A stretch of DNA of 20,553 nt from JAPUIN01 sp041580375 (GTDB lineage Bacteria > Acidobacteriota > Polarisedimenticolia > Gp22-AA2): positions 1 through 20,553 of the forward strand of contig JBFGDZ010000046.1 in the NCBI GenBank assembly GCA_041580375.1. Reading direction: 5' to 3'. The notes under the pieces were generated by a model. It was given only the letters and a program-made list of their open reading frames with translations, was not told the origin of the DNA and searched no databases. Shown piece by piece: positions 1-7,914 of this stretch; position 1 is the stretch's first letter, and every line of letters starts with the position of its first letter. Both the position numbers and the translations under genes were made by a program.

Positions 1-1235
1 AAGCCGTAGTCGGCCAGCCGCTTTGCCACGTCGAGGGCAATGACGCCGGTTTCCTTTTTGAGCTTGGAACACGACGAAACGAACTCGTGCATGCAGGTCC
101 GGTCGTATGGGAGCGGGTACGTCTTTCCGACCCGGACCCGGAGGTAGTTCGCATTCAGGACGGCGGTCTCCGCCACCCGGCGCAGGCCCGGTGCGCCCAG
201 CGCGAGGATGTAAGCGTAAGCGCGCACGTGCATGCCGAAGTTGCCGAAGAAGGCCCGCATGCGACCCACGCTCTCAGGGCGATCGTATTCGAGGCGGAGG
301 GCGCCCCCATCCTGGCCGATCGTGGGAACCGGCAGGTACGGCTCCAGCATCGCCTTGACGCCCACGGGACCGGCACCGGGCCCCCCTCCGCCGTGCGGCG
401 TGGAGAACGTCTTGTGCAGGTTGAGATGATGCAGGTCGACGCCCATGTCCCCGGGACGGGCGCGGCCGACGAACGCGTTCAGGTTCGCACCATCCATGTA
501 GAGGAGCGCCCCCTTCGCGTGCACGACGCGGGCGATCTCCTCGATCTCCCCTTCGAAGACGCCCAGGGTGTTCGGGTTGGTGAGCATCAGGACCGCGACG
601 TCCTCGCTCATGCGGCTGCGCAGGTCGGCGAGGTCGATGCATCCGCGCTCGTTCGAGCGAATCTGCTCCACGCGATAGCCGCTCAGAACCGCGCTCGCCG
701 GATTGGTGCCGTGGGCCGAATCCGGGATCAGCACGACCTTGCGGGGATTTCCTCGCGCGCGGTGGTACGCGCGCACCATCATGATGCCGGTCAACTCGCC
801 CTGGGCGCCCGCTGCCGGCTGCAGGGTGAAGCGGTCCATGCCGCAGATCGCGCACAAAGCACTCTCGAGGTCGTGCATGAGGCGCAAACAGCCCTGGACG
901 AGCCGCTCCGGCATCTGGGGATGGCTGTCGGCGAATCCGCGCAGACGCGCCACCTTCTCGTTGATCTTCGGGTTGTACTTCATCGTGCAGGATCCCAGCG
1001 GGTAGAGCCCGAGATCGATGGCGTAGTTCAGTCGAGACAGCCGGGTGTAATGCCGGACGACCTCCGTCTCGCTCAGCTCCGGGAATCCGGGGATCCCGTC
1101 GCGCAGGTACCGCGCTTCGAGTGACGTCTTCGGCGGCTCCGGAACGTCCAGCGGCGGAAGGGCGTGTCCGCAACGTCCGGGCCGCGACAGCTCGAACAGG
1201 AGTTTTTCGGGTTCGCGCAGGTTGCGGGGTTGCAT
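1..1235 (-). CDS. gcvPB: Glycine dehydrogenase (decarboxylating) subunit 2, partial
   Basis: This is the beta, PLP-binding half of a two-subunit glycine cleavage P-protein, which decarboxylates glycine and passes the aminomethyl group to lipoyl-GcvH. The reading frame opens at an ATG (1235-1233) one base after the gcvPA stop and stays open to the window edge. About 411 residues are present, against roughly 480 for the family, so the C-terminus lies outside the window. Visible signatures are PLGSCTMKYNPK near residue 100, the LQPAAGAQGE stretch, DSAHGTNPAS, and the PLP-lysine motif NLHKTFSTPHGGGGPG with Lys275. It is the last visible gene of gcvT-gcvH-gcvPA-gcvPB and is probably translationally coupled to gcvPA. 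Family assignment is very secure. Only the missing end is uncertain. Confidence 0.96.
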   Translation of the reverse strand, partial: MQPRNLREPEKLLFELSRPGRCGHALPPLDVPEPPKTSLEARYLRDGIPGFPELSETEVVRHYTRLSRLNYAIDLGLYPLGSCTMKYNPKINEKVARLRGFADSHPQMPERLVQGCLRLMHDLESALCAICGMDRFTLQPAAGAQGELTGIMMVRAYHRARGNPRKVVLIPDSAHGTNPASAVLSGYRVEQIRSNERGCIDLADLRSRMSEDVAVLMLTNPNTLGVFEGEIEEIARVVHAKGALLYMDGANLNAFVGRARPGDMGVDLHHLNLHKTFSTPHGGGGPGAGPVGVKAMLEPYLPVPTIGQDGGALRLEYDRPESVGRMRAFFGNFGMHVRAYAYILALGAPGLRRVAETAVLNANYLRVRVGKTYPLPYDRTCMHEFVSSCSKLKKETGVIALDVAKRLADYG

Positions 1236-1236
1236 C

Positions 1237-2619
1237 TCAGCGAAGACCTCGCAGCTCCGTCGCCAGGCGATCGATCGCCTCGCGCGGATTGATCTCGGTG
1301 ACGCAGACCAGAAGATCCCGCTCCCGCCCCTCGAAATAACGCGACAGCGGGATGCCCGGGACGATCCCCTTCTCCCCCAACGCCTCGACGGCGGATTCCG
1401 CCGCGAAGGGAAGGCGGAGGACGAACTCGTTGAAGACGGGGGCGTCGTGGAGGAGGCGGCATCCCGGGACGGCGCCGAGCAGCCCGCGCGCGTAGGCCGC
1501 CTTGGCATGATTGTGGCGGGCGAGCTCGCCCAGCCCGTCGCGGCCCAGCAGCGACAGGAAGATCGACGCCTGCAGGGCGCACAACCCTTCGTTGGTGCAG
1601 ATGTTGGAAGTCGCCTTCTCGCGGCGGATGTGCTGCTCGCGCGTCGACAGCGTCAGCACGTAGCCGCGGCGGCCCTCGACGTCCTTCGTCTCCCCGACGA
1701 GCCGCCCCGGCATGCTGCGCAGGAACGGCTGCCGGGCCGCCAGGAAGCCCAGGAACGGACCGCCGTGGGAGAGCGGAACGCCCAACGACTGCGCCTCCCC
1801 CGCCACGATGTCGGCCCCCTGCGAGCCCGGGCCCTTCAACAGCCCGAGCGCCACCGGCTCGGTGATCGCGACGACGAGGGCCGCCCCTGTCTCCCGCGCG
1901 ACGGCCGCGTAGGACTCGACCTCCTCGAGGCAGCCGAAGAAGTTCGGATGCTGAATGACGAGCGCGCTGGCCCCTTCTTCGAGAGCGCGGCGGGCTGCCT
2001 CGAGATCCCCGCGGCCGTCCCGGCCGTGATCGAAGGTCGCCACGGCGACGTCCAGGTTCGCCAGGTAGGTGCGGGCGACCTGCACGTATTCCGGATGCAC
2101 GGCGTCCGAGAGGACGACGCGTCCCACGCCGCGCATCCGCTCCGTCATCAGGATCGCCTCGGCCAGGGCGGACGCCCCGTCGTACATCGAAGCGTTCGAC
2201 AGGTCCAGCTCGGTCAGCTGGCAGATCAGGGTCTGGTACTCGAAGATCGCCTGGAGCGTGCCCTGGCTGATCTCGGGCTGATAGGGCGTGTAGGAGGAAT
2301 AGAATTCCGCGCGGGCGATCAGATGATCGACCGCCGCGGGAATGTAGTGTCGGTACGCCCCGCCGCCGAGGAATTGGAGACCCGGCTCGATGGGACGGTT
2401 GAGTCCGGCGATCGTCTCGAGCGCGGCGAGAAGCTCCATCTCCGAGTGCGGGCCGGGGATCTCCAGGTCCTTCCGGAGGCGGAGGTTCTCCGGGATGGAG
2501 GCGAACAGCTCGTCGATGCGGCTCCGGCCGATGGCCCTGAGCATCGCCAGCCGATCGTCCGCGGAGACGGGGATGTAGCGGTGCGCATCCTCCGGGTCAG
2601 TTGTCTTCGTCCTCGACAT
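1237..2619 (-). CDS. gcvPA: Glycine dehydrogenase (decarboxylating) subunit 1
   Basis: This is the alpha subunit of the two-subunit P-protein (460 residues, a normal length). It partners GcvPB in PLP-dependent glycine decarboxylation. The N-terminus carries the family pattern RYIPVSADDRLAMLRAIG followed by IDELFASIPENLRL. Further in are FLGGGAYRHYIPAAVDHL and the YTPYQPEISQGTLQAIFEYQ stretch typical of GcvPA. Like other alpha subunits it lacks the PLP lysine, which sits in GcvPB. The ATG at 2619 lies 23 bases inside the 3' end of gcvH in another frame. A GGAG sits about ten bases upstream, inside gcvH, which implies translational coupling. The stop is one base from the gcvPB start. No truncation or frameshift is visible. 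Confidence 0.96.
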   Translation of the reverse strand: MSRTKTTDPEDAHRYIPVSADDRLAMLRAIGRSRIDELFASIPENLRLRKDLEIPGPHSEMELLAALETIAGLNRPIEPGLQFLGGGAYRHYIPAAVDHLIARAEFYSSYTPYQPEISQGTLQAIFEYQTLICQLTELDLSNASMYDGASALAEAILMTERMRGVGRVVLSDAVHPEYVQVARTYLANLDVAVATFDHGRDGRGDLEAARRALEEGASALVIQHPNFFGCLEEVESYAAVARETGAALVVAITEPVALGLLKGPGSQGADIVAGEAQSLGVPLSHGGPFLGFLAARQPFLRSMPGRLVGETKDVEGRRGYVLTLSTREQHIRREKATSNICTNEGLCALQASIFLSLLGRDGLGELARHNHAKAAYARGLLGAVPGCRLLHDAPVFNEFVLRLPFAAESAVEALGEKGIVPGIPLSRYFEGRERDLLVCVTEINPREAIDRLATELRGLR

Positions 2620-3001
2620 GCTTGCGATACTCCTGAGCCGTCATGAGGCCGTTGATCTCCTCCGGATTGGCGACCTTGATCTTGACCAGCCAACCGGCGC
2701 CGTAAGGATCCTGATTGACCGTCTCGGGGCTGTCCGGAAGTTTCGTGTTGATCTCGATCACCTCGCCCGAGGCCGGCGCGTAAAGCTCCGAGACCGCCTT
2801 CACCGACTCCACGGTGCCGAACTGCTCCCCCGCGACGACGTGGGTGCCCGCGCCCGGCAGCTCCACGAAGACGATGTCTCCCAGCTCGGACTGGGCGTAC
2901 TGCGTGATCCCGATCGTTCCGACGCCGCCGCGCAGGGCGATCCACTCGTGTTCGCGCGTGTATTTCAGATCGGCCGGGTAACTTGCGTTTCCCTGATCCA
3001 A
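2597..3001 (-). CDS. gcvH: Glycine cleavage system H protein
   Basis: This is the lipoyl carrier protein of the glycine cleavage complex (134 residues), which shuttles the aminomethyl intermediate from P-protein to T-protein. The sequence shows the family core: YTREHEWIAL near the N-terminus, GITQYAQSELGDIVFVELP, and the lipoylation motif FGTVESVKAVSELYAP with Lys68 as the expected lipoyl-lysine. The C-terminal SPETVNQDPYGAGWLVKI is also typical. It lies ten bases after gcvT and overlaps gcvPA by 23 bases. Length and motif order are normal, and nothing suggests it is one of the stand-alone, non-glycine-cleavage H-like proteins. Confidence 0.97.
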   Translation of the reverse strand: MDQGNASYPADLKYTREHEWIALRGGVGTIGITQYAQSELGDIVFVELPGAGTHVVAGEQFGTVESVKAVSELYAPASGEVIEINTKLPDSPETVNQDPYGAGWLVKIKVANPEEINGLMTAQEYRKHVEDEDN

Positions 3002-3011
3002 GGTCTCCTCC

Positions 3012-4118
3012 TCACGATGAGCGCCTGTAGAACGGTATGGGCACGACCACCGCGGGCGCCTCCCGGCCGCGGATGTCGACGCCGAGCGCGGTTCCGGGCT
3101 CCGCCATGCGGGATGGCACGTAGGCGAGGCCGATCGGGCGCCCCAGATGCGGGGCGAGCGTCCCCGACGTCACCCGGCCGACCTCCACGCCGTCCGAGAG
3201 CACCGCGAATCCGTGTCGCGGAACGCCCGGCCGACGGAGCTCGAAGCCCACGAGCCGGCGTTCGATCCCCCGCTCCCGCTGCTGCACGAGCGCCTCGCGG
3301 CCGCTGAAATCCCCCTTCTCCCATTTCACGATCCCCTGCAGCCCCGCCTCGAGCACCGTCGTCGTCTCGTCGATGTCGCTTCCGTACAGGCGCATCGCCG
3401 CCTCCAGGCGGAGCGTGTCGCGCGCCGCGAGTCCGCAGGGTCTCAGTCCGTCGCTCCGGCCCGACTCCAGCAGTCTCCGCCAGACGGATTCGGCGGCGTC
3501 GGCGGCCACGAAGATCTCGAACCCGTCCTCCCCCGTGTATCCCGTCCGCGACACGACGGCGTCGTGCCCTTCGATCCGCCCCCGGACGAACCGGAAGGGC
3601 CGGAGCGATCCGGCGTCGGCGTCGACGAGCGGCCGCAGGATTTCAAGCGCCCGCGGCCCCTGCAGGGCCAGGAGGGCCCAGCGCTCCGACGCGTTGACGA
3701 CCTCCACGTCCCCCCGCGCGTGCCGCGCGATCCAGGCGAACGCCTTGTCGGTGTTGCCCGCGTTGACGACGACGAGGAACGCGTCGGAGCCGGTTCGGTA
3801 GACGAGGACATCGTCGACGAAAGTGCCCTGCAGGGTCGTCAGGGCCGAATACTGGGCGGCGCCCGGCGCGAGCCGCGCCGCGTCGTTGCAGGTCAGCCGC
3901 TGGATCAGCGCGAGCGAGGCGCTCCCCCGGACCTCGATCTCCCCCATGTGGCTGACGTCGAACAGTCCGGCGGCGCCCCGGACGGCCCGGTGCTCCTCGA
4001 GGACCGAGGTGAATTGCACCGGCATCTCCCAGCCGGCGAAGCCCACCATCCGGGCGCCCAGCTCCCGGTGGAGGCGGTTCAGCGGTGTGACCCTGGGCGG
4101 ACCCTTCGCGGCGAGCAT
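3012..4118 (-). CDS. gcvT: Glycine cleavage system T protein (aminomethyltransferase)
   Basis: This is the tetrahydrofolate-dependent aminomethyltransferase that releases ammonia from aminomethyl-lipoyl-GcvH and forms 5,10-methylene-THF (368 residues, normal length). Recognisable blocks are the N-terminal TPLNRLHRELGARMVGFAGWEMP, LFDVSHMGEIEVRG, and GTFVDDVLVYR with the paired aspartates (102/103) expected at the folate and catalytic site. GYTGEDGFEIF and the C-terminal barrel ending in VPIPFY follow. It is the first gene of the gcv operon. The ATG at 4118 is preceded by GGAGGT eleven bases upstream and by a good promoter at 4149-4177. Only about 25 bases of leader are available, so a glycine riboswitch between that promoter and the gene is not possible. 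Confidence 0.96.
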   Translation of the reverse strand: MLAAKGPPRVTPLNRLHRELGARMVGFAGWEMPVQFTSVLEEHRAVRGAAGLFDVSHMGEIEVRGSASLALIQRLTCNDAARLAPGAAQYSALTTLQGTFVDDVLVYRTGSDAFLVVVNAGNTDKAFAWIARHARGDVEVVNASERWALLALQGPRALEILRPLVDADAGSLRPFRFVRGRIEGHDAVVSRTGYTGEDGFEIFVAADAAESVWRRLLESGRSDGLRPCGLAARDTLRLEAAMRLYGSDIDETTTVLEAGLQGIVKWEKGDFSGREALVQQRERGIERRLVGFELRRPGVPRHGFAVLSDGVEVGRVTSGTLAPHLGRPIGLAYVPSRMAEPGTALGVDIRGREAPAVVVPIPFYRRSS

Positions 4119-4148
4119 CGAGCAGCCTGACCTCCGGGGAGGAGGGGA

Positions 4149-4177
4149 AAACTAGCACAGGGAGTGGGATGCGTCAA
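4149..4177 (-). promoter_or_regulatory. Predicted sigma70-type promoter of the gcv operon
   Basis: On the minus strand TTGACG (4177-4172) is followed by a 17-base spacer and TAGTTT (4154-4149). TGTGC sits immediately upstream of the -10, giving an extended -10 of TGTGCTAGTTT. Transcription would begin near 4142, leaving a leader of about 25 bases that contains GGAGGT. The -35 overlaps the AAGGA ribosome-binding site of the divergent gene. This is read from the sequence by eye; no start site has been measured. Confidence 0.55.
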
Positions 4178-4187
4178 GGAATGAAAC

Positions 4188-6401
4188 ATGGCCAAGTCCT
4201 TGTCTTTCTTGAAAATAAGGGCGCCCGACCCTATATTCCGCGCGGGCCGCGGACCCGACTTCGCCGAGCCGGAACTGCCGGTTCATCAACCGGATCGGAG
4301 CGCCGACGGCCCGGGTGAATGCGTGCCTCAGGAACATCCGACCCAGTGCTGGTCGTGTCTGGGCGAGTTCGACGCGGCGTCCGCGGTGTGGTGCACCTGC
4401 AGCGCGCGAATCCCGACGAAGCTGTGCCCCTTCTGCTTCCGTTGCTTCTGCCAGGCCGATGCGGGCTACCAGGAATCGTTCTGGCAGTCCGCCCCCGAGG
4501 AACTGAAGGAAGAGCGCAGGATGCTCAAGGGCGCGGCCGGGTCGATCGGCGAGTCGCTCATCCGTTCCAACCTCCTCAGTACCGATCAGCTGGTCTCCGC
4601 ATTGCGCTGGCAGCAGAATCGCGGCGGCGCCCTCGAGGACGCCCTGATCGAGCTGAACTTCGTGTCGCGCGACGATCTGAACGTCATCAATCAGGGGTCG
4701 TCCAAGAATGCGACCACGATCGACCTGTCCCGCCAGATCATCGACGCGTCCCTCGTCGGCGAGCTGTCGGTGGAGCTCTGCTACAGGAAGAAGATCCTCC
4801 CCGTCTCCCGGGAGGAGATCGGGGAGAAGCCCATCCTCACGCTGGCGATGGCGGGGCAGGCCGACGTCGACACGATCGACCAGGTGCAGACGTTGACGAG
4901 CTGCCGCATCATTCCGATGGCCGTCCGCGAGGAGCAGATCGTCCAGCGATTGAAGGAGCTGTTTCCGGACGAGGTGGCCGCCATCGAGTCGGGGCGCCCG
5001 GCGCCGGCCGCTCCCGCGGCGCGCGCCACCGAGCGGGTCCGCTCGACCCGGTCCTCGTCCCGGCGCTCCCCGCGCGGCAGGAAGACGCGCGGCGGCGCGG
5101 CGGCCGCGAGCGCTCCTCTGACATCCGAAGACCTGGAGCCGCTGGAGGAGGCTCCGCCCGCACCCGCTCCTCCCGTCGCCGCGCCGCCGCGGGCGGCCGC
5201 GTCCGATCCGGCCGCCAAGCCGGCCGCCGGATCCGAAGCGGGCTCCGCCGCGGGTCCGGCGTCGGTGCTGCTGCAGAAGATCCTGGCCGAGGGCGTCAAC
5301 CGCAAGGCCTCCACCATCCAGCTCGAGATCCGCGGTGACGGCACGGCTCTCTTTTTCCGTATTGACGGCGCGCTGGTTCGCGGCCGCGCCCCCGCCTGCA
5401 ATCCTCCCGACGCGCTGGGGCGCCTGATCGCCCGCAATGCCTCGCTCCCATCCGGGAGCGGAGCGGCCGCCGGCCGGATGAGCGCGCAGGCGGGCGATCG
5501 GACGATCGACATCTCCGTGCGCCGGCTCCCGTTCCAGGGCGGGGAGAGCCTGCTCCTCACGCTCGTGGACGCGGCGCGCTTCGTCCGCGATCTCCACGAT
5601 CTGGGAATGAGCCCGCTCGACAGCGAACGCGTGCTCCGGGCTCTCTCGATGCCGAACGGGCTGATCCTGTTGAGCGCTCCGCCGCACAACGATCTGGATG
5701 TGACGCGCCACTCCCTGATGGCGCGCGTGGGGCTCGAGGGACGGCGCGCGCTGGCCCTGGACTCCCCTCACCTACTTGAGGTCAAGGGAGTGCGCCATCA
5801 GGAGATCAGCTTCCCTCCGGACGCGGGTCGCGCGAGGGAGATCCTGGACGGGGCTCACGGCGCCGAGATCGTGTTCCTGCCCGAGATCGAGGACGCGGGC
5901 ATCGCCGCGCTCGCCGTGGAACGGGCCTCTTCGCATCTGGTCGTCGCCTCAATGCAGGCCCGCCGGGCGTCCCAGGTGCCCGCGGCCATCCTCTGGCACC
6001 AGATCGATCCGCACGTCCTCTCGGGGGTCCTCAAGCTGGTGATCAATCAGAGGCTCGTGCGCCGCATCTGCGACGGATGCCGCGCGCCTCTGCAGGCGGC
6101 CGAGCGCGTGCTGAGGATGATGGGGCTCACGCCGGACGAGGCGCTCGATCTGAAGACGTTCCAGGGCTCCGGCTGCCCCCGGTGCGGTCCGCTCGGCAAG
6201 GGCTACGCGGGAAGGCTCGCCCTGTTCGAGATCCTCGAGGTGACCGGGTCGATGGTCGATCTGGTCGCCGGAGGGGCCCGGCCGGGAGAGATCGAGCGCG
6301 AAGCCCGGCACGCCGGCATGAGCCCGCTGCGCGCCTCCTGCCTGGCGGGCGTCGGACAGGGCCTCACGACCCTCGAGGAGTTCCAGAAGGGGAATTTCTG
6401 A
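4188..6401 (+). CDS. PilB/GspE-family protein with N-terminal Cys cluster and degenerate ATPase domain
   Basis: The product has 737 residues. Domains in order: a cysteine cluster (C54, C57, C69, C71, C80, C83, C86, C88) that looks like a zinc-binding head; an MshEN-like domain at about 117-260 (GESLIRSNLLSTDQLVSAL and LIELNFVSRDDLNVI); a Pro/Ala/Arg-rich linker at 268-358; and a PilB/GspE ATPase fold at about 360-737. The fold keeps IQLEIRGDGTALFFRIDG, the DLHDLGMSPLDSERVLRAL helix, INQRLVRRICDGC and a second Cys pair (C628, C631, C663, C666). Where Walker A (GPTGSGKT) should be it has APPHNDLD (497-504). The Walker B region is LPEIED and the STLHT box is ASMQA, so ATP hydrolysis is doubtful. 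The ATG at 4188 has AAGGA seven bases upstream, but a good promoter lies inside the frame at 4209-4237. GTG at 4323 (692 residues, keeping all the clustered cysteines) is therefore a real alternative start. It is probably a regulator or scaffold related to type IV pili or type II secretion (inference). Confidence 0.85.
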   Translation: MAKSLSFLKIRAPDPIFRAGRGPDFAEPELPVHQPDRSADGPGECVPQEHPTQCWSCLGEFDAASAVWCTCSARIPTKLCPFCFRCFCQADAGYQESFWQSAPEELKEERRMLKGAAGSIGESLIRSNLLSTDQLVSALRWQQNRGGALEDALIELNFVSRDDLNVINQGSSKNATTIDLSRQIIDASLVGELSVELCYRKKILPVSREEIGEKPILTLAMAGQADVDTIDQVQTLTSCRIIPMAVREEQIVQRLKELFPDEVAAIESGRPAPAAPAARATERVRSTRSSSRRSPRGRKTRGGAAAASAPLTSEDLEPLEEAPPAPAPPVAAPPRAAASDPAAKPAAGSEAGSAAGPASVLLQKILAEGVNRKASTIQLEIRGDGTALFFRIDGALVRGRAPACNPPDALGRLIARNASLPSGSGAAAGRMSAQAGDRTIDISVRRLPFQGGESLLLTLVDAARFVRDLHDLGMSPLDSERVLRALSMPNGLILLSAPPHNDLDVTRHSLMARVGLEGRRALALDSPHLLEVKGVRHQEISFPPDAGRAREILDGAHGAEIVFLPEIEDAGIAALAVERASSHLVVASMQARRASQVPAAILWHQIDPHVLSGVLKLVINQRLVRRICDGCRAPLQAAERVLRMMGLTPDEALDLKTFQGSGCPRCGPLGKGYAGRLALFEILEVTGSMVDLVAGGARPGEIEREARHAGMSPLRASCLAGVGQGLTTLEEFQKGNF
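4209..4237 (+). promoter_or_regulatory. Predicted sigma70-type promoter inside the annotated 5' end of the PilB-like gene
   Basis: TTGAAA (4209-4214), a spacer of exactly 17 bases and TATATT (4232-4237) match the sigma70 consensus at five of six positions in each box. The segment is AT-rich against GC-rich surroundings. The start site would fall near 4244, downstream of the ATG at 4188 and upstream of the in-frame GTG at 4323, which has GGTGA four bases before it. Confidence 0.5.
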
Positions 6402-7914
6402 AGCGGCGCACGATCGCTTCCGCCAGGGCGTCGATGGTGTAGTTTCGCGGCATGGCGATCACGCGCAGTCCGCTCTGTCGGGCGGCGCGGGCCGTGATCG
6501 GCCCGATCACCGCGGCGGGAATGCGCCGCGCCTTGCTCGCCTCCCTGCCCCGGAGCTTCGCCATGAAATACTTCACGGTGGCCGAGGAGGTGAAGGTCAG
6601 GAGATCCAGGCCGCCGTCGCTCAACGCCCGCCGCACGTCCGCCCATCCCTCCCGCGAGAGCACGGCCCGGTAGACCGGCACGACGTCGACGAGCGCACCC
6701 CTCTCGCGGAGCACGCGCGGGAGGATCGCGCGCGCCTGCGCGGCCCGGGCGATCAGGATCCGCGCGCCCCGGACGCGGCGGCGTCCCATCACGCGGAGGA
6801 GGCCCTCGGCGCGGAACTCCTCCGGGATCGCGGCGACCCGGAGCCCGCGCGACCGGATGGCCGCCGCGGTCGCCGGGCCGATCGCCACGATGCTCACGCC
6901 GGCCAGCTCGCGCACGTCGAGCCCGCGCCCGGCCAGGCGCTCGAAGAACCGCGTGACGCCGTTCACGCTGGTGAAGACGAGAAAGCGGTAGCGGCCGAGC
7001 CGTTCGAGGGCCCGGTCCAGGGGCCCGCTGGAGATCGGCGGCCGCAGGACGATCGACGGGGCCTCGATCACGCGCGCTCCCTCGTCGCGCAGGCGATCGG
7101 CCAGCGCCGCCGACTGATCGCGGGGGCGGGTCACGACGATGGTCCGGCCCGCGAGCGGCCGCCGCGCGAACCAGTCGAGCCGGCGGCCCAGCCCGGCGAC
7201 CTCTCCCGCGATCAGGATGGCGGGAGGATCCAGACCCTTCCGGCGTGCGGCCGCGGCGATGGTGCCGAGCGTCCCCCGGATCAGCCGCTGCTCGGGGCGA
7301 GTGGCCCAGCGAACGAGCGCGGCGGGCGTGGCGGGCGACCGGCCGGCCTCCATCAGACCGCGCACGACGCCTTCAAGGCGCCGCACGCCCATGTACAGCA
7401 CGACGGTGTCGATCCGCGCGAGACCGCCCCAGTCGATCCCGCCCGGCGCCTTGCCGGACCCCGTCTGGGCGGTGGCGAACGCGACCGATGAAGCGTGGCT
7501 GCGGTGGGTGAGCGGGATCCCGGTGGCGGCGGCGGCGCCGAGCGCCGCGGTCACGCCGGGGACGATCTCGAACGGGATGCGGGCGCGGACGAGCGATTCC
7601 GCCTCCTCGCCGACCCGGCCGAAGACGTTCGGGTCACCCCCCTTGAGGCGCACGACGCGAAGCCCGCGCCGCGCGCGGGCGATCATCAGACGGTTGATCG
7701 CGCCCTGGTCCAGTCGCCTGCGGCCTCCCCGGCCCACGAGCACGCGCTCCGCCGACGCGGGCGCCATATCCATCAGCTCGGCGGGCGCCAGGACGTCGCA
7801 GACGACGACGTCGGCCTCCTTCAGAAGAGTCTGTCCGCGCACCGTGATGAGCGAGGGATCGCCCGGACCGGCGCCGACGAGATAGACGCGTCCTCGACCG
7901 CGGCGGCGGGCCAT
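6364..7914 (-). CDS. cobA-hemD: Fused uroporphyrinogen-III C-methyltransferase / uroporphyrinogen-III synthase
   Basis: This 516-residue two-domain enzyme has a SUMT (CobA) methyltransferase at about 8-250 that methylates uroporphyrinogen III to precorrin-2 using S-adenosylmethionine. A HemD domain at about 255-505 cyclises hydroxymethylbilane to uroporphyrinogen III. SUMT signatures are YLVGAGPGDPSLITVRG, the LVGRGGRR stretch and VVRLKGGDPNVFGR. The HemD half starts at RTIVVTRPRDQS and includes FTSVNGV, AIGPATAAAIRSRG and LLTFTSSATVKYF. There is no CysG-type NAD-dependent dehydrogenase/ferrochelatase domain, so sirohaem completion must be encoded elsewhere. The ATG overlaps the hemC stop as ATGA (7916-7912), so translation is coupled. 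The 3' end overlaps the convergent PilB-like gene by 38 bases. Confidence 0.95.
   Translation of the reverse strand: MARRRGRGRVYLVGAGPGDPSLITVRGQTLLKEADVVVCDVLAPAELMDMAPASAERVLVGRGGRRRLDQGAINRLMIARARRGLRVVRLKGGDPNVFGRVGEEAESLVRARIPFEIVPGVTAALGAAAATGIPLTHRSHASSVAFATAQTGSGKAPGGIDWGGLARIDTVVLYMGVRRLEGVVRGLMEAGRSPATPAALVRWATRPEQRLIRGTLGTIAAAARRKGLDPPAILIAGEVAGLGRRLDWFARRPLAGRTIVVTRPRDQSAALADRLRDEGARVIEAPSIVLRPPISSGPLDRALERLGRYRFLVFTSVNGVTRFFERLAGRGLDVRELAGVSIVAIGPATAAAIRSRGLRVAAIPEEFRAEGLLRVMGRRRVRGARILIARAAQARAILPRVLRERGALVDVVPVYRAVLSREGWADVRRALSDGGLDLLTFTSSATVKYFMAKLRGREASKARRIPAAVIGPITARAARQSGLRVIAMPRNYTIDALAEAIVRRFRNSPSGTPRGS

Noticed and set aside
1222..2646. Long plus-strand open frame (474 codons) opposite gcvPA
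   Set aside because: Strongly arginine/aspartate-biased translation with no motif. The opposite strand encodes a complete, conserved GcvPA. It is an artefact of GC-rich codon third positions.
4119..4187. Glycine riboswitch upstream of gcvT
   Set aside because: The leader between the predicted start site and the ATG is only about 25 bases, far too short for a riboswitch, and the sequence shows no such fold.
4175..4202. CAAGGA/TCCTTG hairpin that could hide the ribosome-binding site of the PilB-like gene
   Set aside because: Only six pairs around a 16-base loop. It is too weak to claim control, and the true start of this gene is itself uncertain.
4152..5771. Minus-strand open frame of 539 codons opposite the PilB-like gene
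   Set aside because: No family motif. The plus strand has clear MshEN and GspE-type blocks and cysteine spacing in the competing frame.
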